Origin: Artemisia argyi
Lineage: Eukaryota > Streptophyta > Magnoliopsida > Asterales > Asteraceae
Direction of reading: 5' to 3'
Length of the DNA: 64,000 bases
NCBI GenBank assembly: GCA_030686995.1
Contig: CM060703.1
Location: 119,890,861 to 119,954,860, forward strand
Shown here: positions 46,916-60,075 of the stretch, one piece after another
How positions within the stretch are numbered: the first letter of the stretch is position 1
Layout: the number at the start of each line of letters is the position of its first letter
Made by a program: the position numbers and the translations under genes
Notes under the pieces: model-generated
The model's database searches: none
What the model was told of the DNA's origin: nothing
Seen by the model: the letters and a program-made list of their open reading frames with translations, nothing else

Positions 46916-47862
46916 AATTTTCATATGTGGTTAGTCTCTTTTACTGAAGTATGTGTGGGTTTGCATGTTGAATATTAGGACTATTTTAACGTTTATGATA
47001 TGATGTATTTTTGGATATTTAACTGATCACATGTGTGTATCAGATATTGATGGGTCCGTGACCGTGCTCTTTGTCACGAAAATTAAGTATGTATGTAGGT
47101 TTAACACGACTTTTCGTGTTTATGTTTATGAACATGTTTGTTGTCAACCACATTCCTAATGATGTTTGTTGATGTGATTCCATTATGCCTAACCGGCTGA
47201 ATCAATATGGTGGAAATTGGTAAGATATTCATGTAAGAATTGCTGCTTCGGAGATACGTATGTCATTAAGTTTCTTTTCTTGTATCATTAATTCAAATGT
47301 GAGCATATATAATCTTCAATATCAGTTGGTATAAGCTGTAAATGCACACACAAGTCAGATTTTGCTCACAAAAATTTGTTCACTTTTTTTTTCCTTTTGA
47401 GCTTATAATATTTTACTCATGATTTATAAAAAATTGTTAACAACAAATAGGGAACTTAAGAGAGTGTTTGGCCAACTAAATTAGTGTACTCAAAATCCCT
47501 TGTAGCTAACAAACAACTAAAAGACGTTATAGTTAAGCTTCCACTGAAAGTTGTAATCACTTATTTAAGCACTTGTAACCATTGATCTAAATCTATAAGT
47601 CTCTCTTAATTGCACGAACAGTATCCTCAATCTGGCTTATGAGTTTATTTGAAACCGAAAAAGCTTATATGCTCACTCATTTTTTTATCATATATATGAA
47701 AATTTCAAAATGTGGGTTGTGAAAATAGCAATGCCAGTAAACATAATAGGACTCTCGTCTATTTAGGATATTTGTTCGACAGTTCAAAAGAGATAGTTAT
47801 CATATAGAAAATTAGTTCAATCGATAGATAGACATTCTAAAGTGATATGATATCACGTTATT
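46916..47862. other. Stretch without recognisable features
   Basis: About 950 bp of AT-rich, non-repetitive sequence between two gene-like fragments. I see no coding region, RNA gene or element end here. Confidence 0.5.
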
Positions 47863-48827
47863 TTAATAAACATGAAAAATTGGTGATTTCTGGATGTGAC
47901 CAACTAGATTCTGCAGCTCGTAACGTACCAGCTTGATACACATCATTTTATCTTCTTCAAAGCCACAATCTAGTCCAAACTGATGCCAATTGCCCTGCAT
48001 CACTAATGACCTGATCTTGAAAGGGTTGTTCCTATCCGAAATGACCTTCAGCTTGATTGAGTATACCCACTTCATGTGGGCAATCTGTCCTTCTTTGTTC
48101 TCCATATTTAAGTCATCCCATATATCCGATTCGATGATTTGTTGAATGGACCAAATTGAAGGATAAGCATTAAACGATAATTATATAAATATAATGCTTT
48201 GGCTGGCATATTTAGGTTGAATATCTTACCAATGAATAGTGATACCAAAAACCTAGTGTAGACCACTCTATGTTCATCAACATGAGAACTGTGATGGTAC
48301 CATGTACAGATATGATGCATCCTTGGATCTGTAATCATATTTTATTAAGGTTATACATAATTGGGCAATATATATTTATAATTAGAATACTCATTATAAA
48401 ATTAAATTTAGATTTTTTATTTTTTTAATTCGCCATTGCGATCACGGTTAAGGATTGGTCTGGGTGGCCTTTTTAGCAACGTTGTTCGTATGTCTTCCTT
48501 GCTGAGTCCAAGGCCATCGTAGCCTCCTATTACCACGACAGATAATGTATACCTTTCCATATTTGTAAACACAAGCTGCTAGCCCAACTGTATCCCTGTT
48601 GTAACAACGCATCGTCCCATCCATAACCCGTCAAGCCATTCATCCTGATGACCTTGTCTTCCCATTGTTTAACCCTTTTTAGGCGAACTGTGAATGCCAA
48701 TCCTACGGAGATGAGTGTATAGTTGTTTTTCCAAATATCTTGTATCAAATCCACGGGTAGTAACTCCATGGAAAGAGTTAGATAATTGTTGATCCCAGTT
48801 GAGCAAACGATCTTATAGAAGTTGACT
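47863..48827 (-). pseudogene. B3-like DNA-binding gene remnant with two domains
   Basis: Minus strand. Exon 1 (48827-48553) encodes NFYKIV, then ELLPVDLIQDIW, VGLAFTVRLKRV and GYGWDDAL, ending at a donor AAAG/GTATAC. A possible exon 2 (48328-48230) has acceptor TTACAG and donor TTG/GTAAGA. A second domain (about 48170-47863) reads IIESDIWDDLNMENKEG, VYSIKLKVI and GNWHQFGLDCGFEEDKMMCIKLV. Both domains share a D-I-W plus strand-rich layout and a GW/NW..F...L pattern seen in plant B3 domains, which bind DNA in the nucleus. Neither is a confident match. The N-terminus is missing because a Copia-type LTR (J) lies immediately upstream. This is the best candidate host-gene remnant in the window. Confidence 0.4.
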
Positions 48828-49278
48828 TGATTTAACACTTAAGCTATAACACGGAATATTAAAGCTTAACTTAAGAAGAACTGTTTTAAACACTTTCAAC
48901 ACTTCAATATATTAATTATATGAGCACTCAACAATGCTAGGGTTTACAACCTTGAAGTGAAACGAGAATAAAGTAATACATCCCTACTCTAACCCTATGC
49001 ACCTCTTTTTATAGACCAAGGAGTCCTATTAGGTTTACAATAACTTTCTACACAAGATAATATCTTCCTAATTGTATAAGATATACACACAATCTATTCC
49101 ATAATTATCCATCCGTGTATACAAGTTTATCTCTTAAGCAGCAGACTCTTCAGCAGCAGATTCACCTAGCAGCAGTTTGATAATACTACAGCAGATTCAT
49201 AATCCTAGCAGCAGATTCTCATCAGCAGCAGTTTGACACTTAGTTAAATTCTAAGCAGTAGAATCTCAAAACCCAACA
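48828..49278 (-). repeat. Copia-type LTR J (minus), ~451 bp
   Basis: On the minus strand it begins TGTTGGGTTTTGAG at 49278 and is preceded by a purine tract (TAGGTGAGGAT). A TATA box (TCTATAAAAAGAGG, complement near 49009) lies inside. The end near 48828 (..TTAAATCA) is uncertain by about 5 bases. CAGCAG-rich stretches at 49138-49245 are part of this LTR. Only one copy is present in the window. Confidence 0.6.
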
Positions 49279-49976
49279 ATCCTCACCTAAACTTAATATT
49301 TACTTCTAAATGATTAAGTTTCTTCAAAGCTTGATTAAACACTAAGAGGATGCTTCAAAACACACTACTTCTTCTTAGATTACTGTTGACTAAGGATCTT
49401 CTTATATTTTGATAACAAGTTAAAAGCTTGATCATCAGTATCATAGGCCTTTTGTACCTTAAACTGCCTAGCACCATTCACCATCTGATAAATAATTTCC
49501 AAGCAAGATGCCAAAGGATAATCTTTCTCAATGAACTTACATAAAGTGTGTGACCCAATATCTAAAACATAAACCCCAGAACTTTGAAAGAGCATCAATT
49601 TTCTAACTTTGAACCTTCTGATCTTTGTCCACTCTGAGTCTTCCATAGAAGGATCAAACATAAGTTTCAAAGCTCTCCAGATAATATAATCAGACATGGC
49701 TTCCTGATCATTATAAGGCACCACACCAAACTTTGTAGTACCATACTTTTCTTTGAACAACCTCCATAGAGTACTGATTGCTCATATTAGTATATAGTAT
49801 TGTATTTATATTTCTCCAAAGGATTTGAAGGAAATACAAATCCCGAGATCGTAGTCTGTGTGAAAGTGTGAATAGAAGTTGAAATTCCCAGTTCGTGAAA
49901 AGTGTCGTTAAAGTAAGAAAAAGTAATTTCAATGAGATTTATACTAATAAATATGAGAATGAAGCACAATTAACCA
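49279..49976 (-). pseudogene. 3' coding end of element J (unknown domain)
   Basis: A minus-strand frame (49760-49380) starts within LFKEKYGTTKFG and runs to KYKKILSQQ, 100 bp before the purine tract and LTR. Its phrases (IIWRALKLMFDPSMEDSEW, SSGVYVLDIGSHTLCKFIEKDYPL) resemble, from memory, a C-terminal region found in Asteraceae retroelement proteins with no assigned function. Position beside the purine tract supports a retroelement origin. The upstream part is lost at the junction with the right-hand nest. Sequence between 49780 and 49976 is unidentified. Confidence 0.4.
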
Positions 49977-52900
49977 ATTACTGATGAGTGTGTAAATACT
50001 CATTATTTTTACCTAATCTGAGCTGCCAAAACATCTAAAAACACTCAAAATTGCATCAAAATAATGAAAATATCCCAGGAATGTGTTTTATATGTTTTAG
50101 ATACAAAACAATCAAAAACAAATGAAAAATGAACAAAGTTTGCATAATTGGCAGTTTCAGTCCCTCATCTTTCAAAAGTTGTCAAAACTAGTCCCTGGCA
50201 ATTCTTAAAACTTGAAAAAGTCACAAAAGGTCATTTTAAATCACAAAATAACATATTTAGTCCTTTGGTACAAAGTTTCACAAAATTGCAAGTTTAGTCA
50301 CTCAACTTTGGAAATTGACAAAAATGGTCCTTGGGATATTAAAAGTTTGAGGAAAACAATTTTTGTCCTTGTACTTCTCATCTATGGCAGGATCAGTCCC
50401 TGGAAAAACAGCAAATTACAACTTTGTAAAAGTTGCAAGATCAGTCCCTGGAAAAACAACAAATTACAACTTTGGTCCTTGTGATATTATAAAACCAAAC
50501 CAAACCGGACCCTTAATATAACAAACACCCCAACACCTTATATCCCCTAAACCCAATCCAATACAAAACACAACCAGCCCACTCCTAAGCCAAAATAAAC
50601 ACCAGCCCACCACACACTCCATTTTAATTCTCCCTCCATTTTAAATAATACCACAGGGTCAAACAAAGTCAAACACACAACCCCTTCCCTCCCCACTTGA
50701 CCCTGCAAGCCATCACATCCACCACCATCCACCACCCTTGTCATTTCCACCACCCAACCCACCATGTATACCTAACAGGACAACCATAATAAATGCCACC
50801 CCCCTGTTGCATTATTAAACAATTTCAGTCCACCAATTTTGGCGCCAAAATTAGTTAAACGGCCAAGATTGATTCTTATTGATCCAATGGTTCAGATGGA
50901 GGTGGAAAAGGCTCAAGAGGACCCAAGGAGCTCAAAAACTCAAGTATAAATAGAAGAGAAAAGCAAAAGGAAGAAATATTAGCTTATTTTAGTAATTTTT
51001 ATGTCGTTTAAGTAATTTTCAAGTTCTTATTGTATAATTTAGCTCTCAAATAGTGTAATTCCTGTTTTCAGTGTACTCTTAAGGTTTTTCATTAATAAAA
51101 ATCAAGTTTTAAGTCATATATCAATTTGTGCAATTTTTACTTTTATTTCAAAATTCTTATTAAGTTGTATTGTTGTTATTATTAGATCACATGGACTCTT
51201 AGGCTCACTTAAGCTCCCAGAAAGCTTAATTAAGCTTTTAGAAACTCTAAAATACAGTTTAGTAACAAAAATTAAAAAAAATACAAAAAAGTCAACCAAA
51301 GTCAAAGTTGCAGGTTTAATGGTGATAGAAGCTGGAGCACAGTGAATTTTGGATGGCTGTGGGTTAGTGGTCTTGTGGAAGACCTATAGGTTGGTTTGTG
51401 GTCCTTGGTTCTTGGAACAAGCAGGATTGCACATTGTAAGGCCTTAAACTCATTTATGTTTTTTCATTGTAGCATAGCTTATCTAATTGCTTATTTAGCT
51501 TTTCTGTGTTTATTTAGTGTTAATTAGTGATATTTTTGCCTTAAATTAGTAGCTTGCTTATTGGTAATCATAGTTGGTTTAATTTCATAGTTTGACAGTC
51601 AAATTAGTATAAATAGTAATCTTGGTCATTTATTGTTGTTACTAGTGTTTATATGTTCATTTAAGCTTATTAGATCATATTAAGTCATTTTAGATCAGTT
51701 TTATAAGTTCTAATATCCACTTGTTTCATAAATCATAAAACAGTCCAACTTTAAGGTTTGTTTGGATCAGTGTGATCCTGGGTGTTCTAGTGCATGTTTG
51801 TTGTTGTTCTTTGTTGGTACAAGTCAATTAGGATCATTTTAGCTCAGAACAACCATAATAACTATGTCTTGTTTCACAAAAAGTCAAAATCACATACTAA
51901 TAGGCCTAATTAACCCTCTGTGTTGGATTTAGTGTGGCTTATGCCCCATTTCCATTCACAAGTGAGTGGTGTAGCTTATATTAGTCTTAGCATAAAAGTC
52001 AATCAGGATCAAAGTTCATAAAAGTCAACCTAAGCCTAATATTTCAAAAAGTCAAAAATTCTATTGTTTCAGAAAACCAAAAGTTGGGAGAATTATTGTG
52101 ATTTTTGTAAAGGGTTTGAGACCCTGATCTTTTTATAAGTTAATCTTTGTCACCTAGTCTTCAGAGTTCTACAATCAGCTTATTTTTTAGATTTTTATAT
52201 AAGCTTTTGCAATTGCTTATTTTGACCTGCAGGGCAAGTGCATGCCCTGTGCACAGGATTTGGTCAATTTTTCCAAGTTCTTTGTGACTACCCTAGTGGA
52301 CCCCACACCCTGTACCCTAGCTTTTTGGATAGCCAATCAGCTCATTGACAAGACCTAGTGCTTATTTTGTGATCTTGGGCTTATTTGATAGGCCTGCAAG
52401 TCCCTCTTAGGTTGACTATTTCTTGAGTGAACACTGAGTAACTCAGTGTGTGACCCCAACTTCCATAGCCTACCCAATGCTTATTAATAAGCCATAAGTC
52501 CAGCTTATTGGCTTATTTTGTAGCTGATCAGTCCACCTTCATAAGTCAACCCTTGGTTTGGACTCCCTTTGACTTCTGTGGACCCCACAGAGGTCCAAAA
52601 TCCTTTGGTTTGGCCTGTTTTAGTCTCAGTTACATAGATATGTGCTTGTTGGTGTGTATTAGCTTTTTCCTGTAGCTTATTTGGTGGATTTAGCTTAATT
52701 TAGGCAAAAATCAATAGCTTGTAGCTTATTTCACCAGTTGTAGCTTGTTTGTAGCTTTTTGCTTTTTAAAAATCCAAATTTGGCTTAATAAGCCATCTAT
52801 TGAGTAAATAAGCTCATACAAGGCTTATTTGGTTTTTTCATAAAAAGTGTTTTCATTAAAAGTTCATATTTTAGCTTAATTAACAGTTTTGCAAAAAGAA

Positions 52901-54191
52901 AATCAAAAAAATAAAAAGTTTGGCAAAAATGTGGGGACTGGGACTCGAACATGGGTCATTTTGGATAGTAACATGCATATAACCACTCCCCCTTCCATCT
53001 GCTCTGGGGCACCAGTTCCATCCCTCTTTGCTTAAATAATTTACTTAAGGTGGTTTTAGTGTATTGTGCTTATTTTGGTCATTTTTGCTTATTCCAGCTT
53101 ATCTGGATAAGCTGTTGCACCCAGCTTATTTTTCCTAGCCTCTTTGTCACTTAAGATACTTGCCATAATTTTTTCATAATTTTTAATGTTAACCTAGTAA
53201 TTTTTAGATTTAATTTTAATTAACTTAGTTTAAATTAAAAAGTCAAAAATAAATTAGTTTTAGTGCTTAAATTTTATCCCAGATAACTTTTTATAATTTT
53301 TCTAACTTTTATAAGTTATTAAGCTTCTGTAAAAATTAGTGTTGCAATTTTCACTTTCCATTTGCTAATTTTTACATTTAATTTAGTTAAATTATATTTT
53401 AATTAATAATTAAGAAATTACTTAAGAAATAGCTTAAAAATTATTTGTCAAATTATTTTTATAATTTTTTAGGATTCCTGAGATGGTTAATTAGATTTTT
53501 AAATTTTTCTATAATTTTCTAATCATTTTTAGTATAATTAGTAATTTAGAATATTTTAAACATTTTTATTAAAATTAGTAGTATTTAATCAATAGAAAAT
53601 CCACAAAAAGACAAAAAGACATATTTGTAATTTTTAATCTTATTTTAAGTCATTTTAGATTTTTAGAAATTAATTTTAAAATTTTCTAGTTTAAATTTGT
53701 ATTATTAAGTTTTTAAAGTTAAATAGTTTTAATTAAATAGTTAAATAGTTTTATTTAAATAATTAAATAATAAAAAAATTCAAAAAAAAAAAAAAAAATC
53801 TTTTTAATTCCATTTTCTTTTAATTTTAAGTTTGTAAAAGTTTCATTTGCACCCCCTTTAGTTGTTAAATTGTTAAATCTCACTTTTCTCTGTCTGTAAT
53901 CTGATTTCCAATTTGTGTTTGTGTGATTATATCTGTATATTTGTTATTGTTAATATTATTTCAAATTGTCCAAATAACAAATAATCTATAGCATTATCTT
54001 TTCCCAATCATCCTGGTTACTATCCTCAGTGCCATTCATCCCGATAAACGTCTTTCAAGCACCATTGCAATCTCGCTGGGACATAACGACCCGGGGACAA
54101 AACTATACTATCCACGGAGCATTGGTCTAAGCTGTTTTTGACTTATTGACCTTGGTCAATAATATTTGATGGTTTAGCCCCAATAAATTAC
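49977..54191 (+). mobile_element. Element G: Athila-type solo LTR, 4205 bp
   Basis: The LTR runs from TGATGAGTGTG at 49982 to CCCCAATAA at 54186 and is flanked by a perfect ATTAC duplication (49977-49981 and 54187-54191). The start is the reverse-strand equivalent of LTRs A and B, and the end aligns with the element B LTR end (GCCAATCA), with the terminal CA changed to AA. No interior or second LTR is present, so this is a solo LTR. It carries the U3 repeat array (50155-50490), E2F-type palindrome (50838-50849), TATA box (50945-50951), hairpin (52230-52249) and AT-rich U5. Confidence 0.88.
50838..50951 (+). promoter_or_regulatory. LTR G promoter: E2F-type palindrome and TATA box
   Basis: TTTGGCGCCAAA (50838-50849) lies 96 bp upstream of TATAAAT (50945-50951), followed by a GA-rich stretch. 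Order and spacing match LTR A almost exactly. Function is inferred. Confidence 0.6.
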
Positions 54192-56116
54192 CACACCTAA
54201 AACGTAGTGTAGAATAAAAAACGTAAGCTAAAACGTAAATTAAACGTAAACGCGTGAAATGAAAAGTGAATTTGAAGCTAGACTAATCCTACGGGTATGA
54301 AAATAATTTTCCTAAGCTAGAAATGATAAAAGAAAATTTTGAGAAAAAGAAAAATATTATTTTGACTTTTAATTTAATTATTATGAATTAAAAACTATTT
54401 TAACTAATTAAAAAGTAATTAAAATTCAAATAAAAGTGAAATTAAATGAGAAAAAATGCAAAATTAATTTTGAAAAATCTAAAATAACTAAAAACTATTT
54501 TCTAAAATATTTTTGGAATTTTTTATGCTTTTTCTGATTTTTATTTGATTTTTTTTAATAAAAGTAATTAAAAATTATTTAAAAACTAAAATAAAATAAG
54601 AAACACAGCTAAACGACTCAGAAAAATATGAAATTTTATGGAAATTCTAAAATAATATCTAAAGCTTAAGAAAAATCTGAAAACTGAAAAATAAGTTGAG
54701 GAAGTGCTTAATTGCTTAAAAACTGCTTAATGAAAGTGCTTATTAATAAGCACTAGTGACCAAAGTGTACCAAACTTAAACCAAAGGTGTAATATACACA
54801 AATAAGCTTAAATGAAATGAAATCATACCAAATGATTCACAGAAACACAATTGGCATGGCAAAAAGCATTTGAATAAGCACTAATGAATAAGCAGTATGC
54901 TTAGAAATAAGCCCAGATGATCAGGAATCAAGTAAATAACTTCAATGAACTTAAATTTGCAAAAATGATCCACAAAAACTCAAGTCTCAAGCAACCAATC
55001 ACAAATGCATGCCTAATAAGCAACAACAGAACCAATTTCAAACCCCTTGTTTCCAGGCTAAGAGAATCAGCTCTAATAAGCACTATAGTATAATCTGAAG
55101 GGGGCAAAAGCTAGTCCAACCTACTGAGATTATGAAATCACCAAAACCTCTATGAATGCCACACAATTACTTATTCAATTGTTGCCTAGAAAGGTGCTAG
55201 AAATTACTGGTGCAGGGAAATTACTTGATCAGTCAACCTACTTTAGGCTCCAATTTAAGTGCTCAAATGGATTTCAAACTGAAATTTTCTTATTGATTAT
55301 GAACCACTAGCTTCCAAATATCACAAATAAGCCAACTAAGCCGATTTCCAAACAATAATGAATCCTATAATTAACCTACAAGTTTGTGCAATTTCTAAGC
55401 TAACTGATTTTTGACTTTCTGATTTTTATGAAACTTTGACTAATCCTAATTTCTATTGGTCCTAGATGATTATTACTGTTATATTAAGCTAATATGAATC
55501 TAATGCAAGTAATATTAACTAATTTTAAACTAATATATATAATTTGATACCTTAAATGCCTAACAGTTGGGCAATTATGAATCCTACAAATTGATTTTGA
55601 CTTTTTTTATGAACTAACCTAAGATTTTATGCTACTACTATCTTTTACTAACCAAATATGAACTACTTATGCAGAGGTAACAACAATCAAACAACAATTA
55701 TTCAGCTAAACAGCCTGATCCAAACAGTCCCTTATGCTACTATTATGAAGCAATTCTATGTTTACACTAACCTAATCTCAACTTCAGCCTTGCTAATGAT
55801 CAAACAACCTTAAATCAACACAGAAACTCAGGAATAAGGCTCAAATACTAATCTAATAACAATTTGCAAGATGTGACAGAAAATGAAACCAAAGTATCCA
55901 ATATGATGCAAAATACTTGTAAGCTAATGAAGTCTACTCAAATAAGCTATATAACAACTTAAACAAAGCAAATAAGACAAAAAACAAATACTACTAATAG
56001 ATCTAATGAGCTTAAACTAATTATGTAATACTTGAACTAGAAATCGAAAATAGAACTCACTGAATGAATCCCATCTAAACAGGGATGACATTTCATATAA
56101 GCCTATCTTTAGATAG
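54192..56116 (-). repeat. Element X: partial Athila-type LTR (minus), interrupted by G and H
   Basis: It resembles the element B LTR from 10480 to 12610 in order and motifs: AAAAGTGAAT..GAAG, AT-rich block, multiple AATAAGC motifs, CCTATCTTTAGATAG. No coding potential. The left limit is unclear because the flank left of element G is unidentified. The right side continues beyond element H, outside the window. Confidence 0.65.
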
Positions 56117-59100
56117 TGTAACAATTCGCATTTTCAGGTTAACTTCTATTCTCGAAAATTTCACTATTCATTTTTTACTATTCACTTTCACTATTCATTT
56201 TCCAAAATTTAATTTTTATTTCATATTCTCGTGTGATAAATCATTTCCATGACAAAATAAAAGTTGGACACTCATCAGGTCATTTTCGCGAAAGTCATTA
56301 AGGAACTACACGTTTTTGGTTAAAACGATATTCAAAAATCCTACACACAACGAAACTCAACCGCGTCAATTTTCCCCGCATCAGATAAATGTTTGATACA
56401 CTCATGATTAATTTGATAATTAATCATGACTAAGAAAAATGTTACCAAATAGGCCCTGGGCCGTAAGAAACCAAAAATTACGTTTTAAGCACTTTTGCTT
56501 ATCCGTAACCTTAGCCTATACCTGCACCACATTTCTAAGACAATTTGAGTTTTCGCATTTTCTGGAAAAGTCAACATATTTTTCCCTCCTCCTTTGACCA
56601 AAAATCATTCCTTGATTTTATAAATCATTCCTTGACTTTTAGGCTTACGGTTTTATGTCTAAAAGACATTAAATACCAACCGACACTAGACTGAGCCCAG
56701 TCTAGAAGTTATAAGTCATTCTAAACCATTATAATCATATTAGAAAAATTACATTTTTCTATTCTCAATTTTACGCAACTTTCGTACGTTTTAGGTTTTA
56801 CGCGTTTTAAACCTACGTTTCCAGCATTATCAGCGTTTGCACGATCCATTAAACTTATCACTCATTTTTATAAGATAATAATGAGTATATTGATGAGTTT
56901 AATCATTCCTATAAGTTTCGTATTTTTACGATACCCGGTTTTACGTTTCATGACTTAACAGCTTACCGTTAGCGATTAACGGGACCAAAACTCACTCCAT
57001 ATCTTATATAAGGCCAAGATTCATCCACCTAGTCCTTCCCCATTGTATATGAACGTGTATACCATGGCATTGGTGGCTTGGTGAGAGCCTTGGAAAGTAT
57101 ATGGTCTAAGAACAATCAAGTATTCACTTAACTAAACCTTGCACCTCCTCAAGACACTATAAATACCCTCCCCCCCCCCCCTCTTTGGAGTCGTTCATAA
57201 CATCAAAAACACAAACATACACTTCTTTGATCTTCTCTAATTCAAGTATTATTCAAGAAAACAAGTCCTATATCAATTCCAAAGCTCTTGTAAAGCTTTG
57301 ATTGATCCAAAGTCCTTGTTTCTTCCATCCTTTGGTGATCTTCCATCAGCACAAGAATTGTATTGTAGAGACTTCAAGTGCCTTCTCAAGTAGTCACAAG
57401 TTGGTGTCAAGATATTAGAGAAGTTGGAAGCTAGAGATCCTAGTTCAATCAAAGTCCTATCCTTACTTGTTACCTTCCTTTCTTTAAAAAGCCTAAAGTT
57501 GTAAGAAACCTAACACACTTTCTTGTTCAATATCATTTTCATGCTATTTTTATGTCATTCATACTATATATTGTCTTGATATTATGTTCATGATGTATAA
57601 AAATTGGTAAAACAAGTTATGGTATATATATGTTAACTTATGTTAAGATAACAATAAAACTAGTGACTTTTATGGAGAACCATGACCAAAATAGTATAAC
57701 TATGATATTGGACACTTACCTACTGTTAAAAAGGACTTAACAAGGAAAAAATAGCAATTTGAACCACCTAAAATGAGTACACGAGTCAAAAGTTATGGCC
57801 ATAAGAAGTTAGCGAAACCAAAACGGTGAAACTGCATAAAACAAGCTGTAAACATTCTGACTGTTTCGAAGGTGGCACTTCTGGTCCGATTCATGAAAAA
57901 GTTAAAACACGAAAGTTGTCCGGAACCACGTTTTCGTTCAGGTAATAAGAAGCTCGAGCCCTGAAAATGCTTTACGAGTGATATTTTTCTTCAAATTCTT
58001 AACAGCCCATTTTAAGACCAAATGACCATGTAATAGTTATGGTTAAATGAAACGAAGAGGTCTAATGACCTAAAGCCAAGACCAAAAACATGGCTAAGGC
58101 AAAGGTTGAGTCACAAGCCCATGGTAACAACGACCAAGGTCACAGCAAAGCCATGGCTAAAGACCATATAAACTTACCAAGACGAAAACATGAACTAAAG
58201 AGTTAGTTGTAACATAATCACCCAATTTGCATCTACTCCATCAAAATAACCATGAGACTTTACAACTAATATTCATACTAGACTCAAGAAACTCATTGTA
58301 ATAACAATCTTCATTCAAAAGTAAACTTTCCTAATTCTATTAAATTATTTGGAACTGTAACTTTTCGGATCAAAAAATTATATATATTTTATCAAATACT
58401 ACAATAGTAGGGAGCCTCATGTGAGGGGTTCATTAAAGTAAACCGTCGAGATGAGTTGTGGATTTACGAATTAAAGTGTCCTGGCTCCTCGAACGTTTAC
58501 TACATGACCTCTGAATTATGTCGGCCCAAACGGTAGTAAGCGATATATAAACTATACATGTTTCATAAACCATTTCTTTTCAAAGACTTACACTATACTA
58601 AGTACTACATCATGGACTAAATGCAAGACATATATAGGCAATTCTTCATATTCTTTACTCCAATCCTAAGTCGCAACATTCTATTATAGGTTGCTTGTAG
58701 AAACCTTCGCGATTCGACCATCACATTCAGTACTTGCTATATAACTTAAGGTGAGTTCATAGCCCCACTTTCCATTACTTAATTATTTTACAAACCCTTG
58801 GGGGGAATACATGCTATTATTTTTCAAACGAACACATTGTTTTTTAATTGTATGCTTGCCTAATTGTTTTATTATCACTAAGTAATATCCTTGCCAATAA
58901 AAGATCCCTTTTTATGAACCATTTAATCACTTGTAAGGGTCACTTACGAGTGAGCGCGAATATTGTGAATAGGCCTATTGGGATTGACGAATCCCATTTG
59001 TGTTGACTAAGTTCAAACAAATGCATTAATATTTAAAACATAGGTATGACGGCAAAGTACCTACCGGGATAACTCCGCTGATTGATATTGGTACACGTTA

Positions 59101-59532
59101 ACGTTTTGGTGTCATAAGCTTAGTGTGATAATAATAACTGTTTTGTTTTCCGACCATGAGCATGAGTCTAATTAACTCATACTACCAACATATTGTGTTC
59201 AACCATTAAACAAACTCTATGAATATCACTCAACCTTTGTGTTGACCTATTAAGCGTGTATTTCAGGTCCATGATGATCAAGGATGGCACGAAAGGGCAC
59301 GGATATTCAAGAGGGCTATAAATTTTATTATCATTCGAAAACTCATCTAATGTAATTTGTAAACATGGAACCATCTGAGACCTCATTTTGTAATCTCTGA
59401 TATTTATATAATTTGAATGATAAATCTTTTAAAACGACTCAATTAGAGATCGTTTTCTATTATTATGACTGTTGTGCCATCGAGTAACACCCAGTTTGAA
59501 TTCCGCTGCATCATTGAATTGGGTGTGTTACA
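56117..59532 (+). repeat. Element H 5' LTR (3416 bp)
   Basis: TG..CA ended, with the primer site immediately after. A TATA box TATAAATA lies at 57158-57165, just before a C-rich run. The last 50 bp form an imperfect inverted repeat (GTAACACCCA with TGGGTGTGTTAC). The frame 59177-59386 within it is not a recognised gene. Confidence 0.8.
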
Positions 59533-59534
59533 GA

Positions 59535-59553
59535 TTGGTACCAGAGCCATGGT
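59535..59553 (+). other. Primer-binding site, element H
   Basis: TTGGTACCAGAGCCATGG differs from the usual TGGTATCAGAGC by one base in the first 12, after the leading T. It lies 2 bases beyond the LTR end. Confidence 0.8.
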
Positions 59554-59926
59554 TATAGAGAAACGGGTCTAATTGAGATCTAAACTATAACCACACGTAC
59601 AAGCAAAAACATTTTATAGCCTTCCGCTCTTCGTGCCTTCCATCCTCAAGACGATTATGGACTTATTAAGCATTTTATACTACACAAACATGTTAGCATA
59701 TGGATATATGTACCCTTAGCATAATTGAGCATTTCCCCGTAAGCATTTTATACTACATGAAATATTAGTATATTGATATATACACTCGATTTATTTTCAA
59801 TCATTTTATCTAAACAATGGACTAAACATATCTGCGCATGCCTATTCTAGGGCATTTCGACACAACCACATTCTCTCAATCATGTTCCTACTCCAACATT
59901 TTATGTCCAAGATATTGTAACGAATT

Positions 59927-60075
59927 ACAATGGTCTTCCCTATTTCCCGGACATTGTATGATACAATGGTCTTAATCATTTCTCAAATGTTTCGAGTCAC
60001 ACAATGGTCTAATCTACTTCCGAGACATTGTGATTTGCGCAATGGTCTCTGAAATTATTCCATCACCTCACCAAT
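59927..60075 (+). repeat. 37-bp tandem repeat, four units, element H interior
   Basis: (A/G)CAATGGTCT recurs at 59927, 59963, 60001 and 60039 (spacings 36, 38 and 38), with a shared TTTC.C...ACATTGT part. Non-coding. Confidence 0.7.

Noticed and set aside
49138..49245. CAGCAG-rich stretch as a coding polyglutamine tract
   Set aside because: It lies inside a Copia-type LTR with no open frame. The triplets are interspersed with other sequence.
59927..60075. Regularly spaced repeats that could suggest a CRISPR-like array
   Set aside because: Spacers are themselves similar and the unit is a simple 37-bp degenerate tandem repeat inside a plant retroelement.
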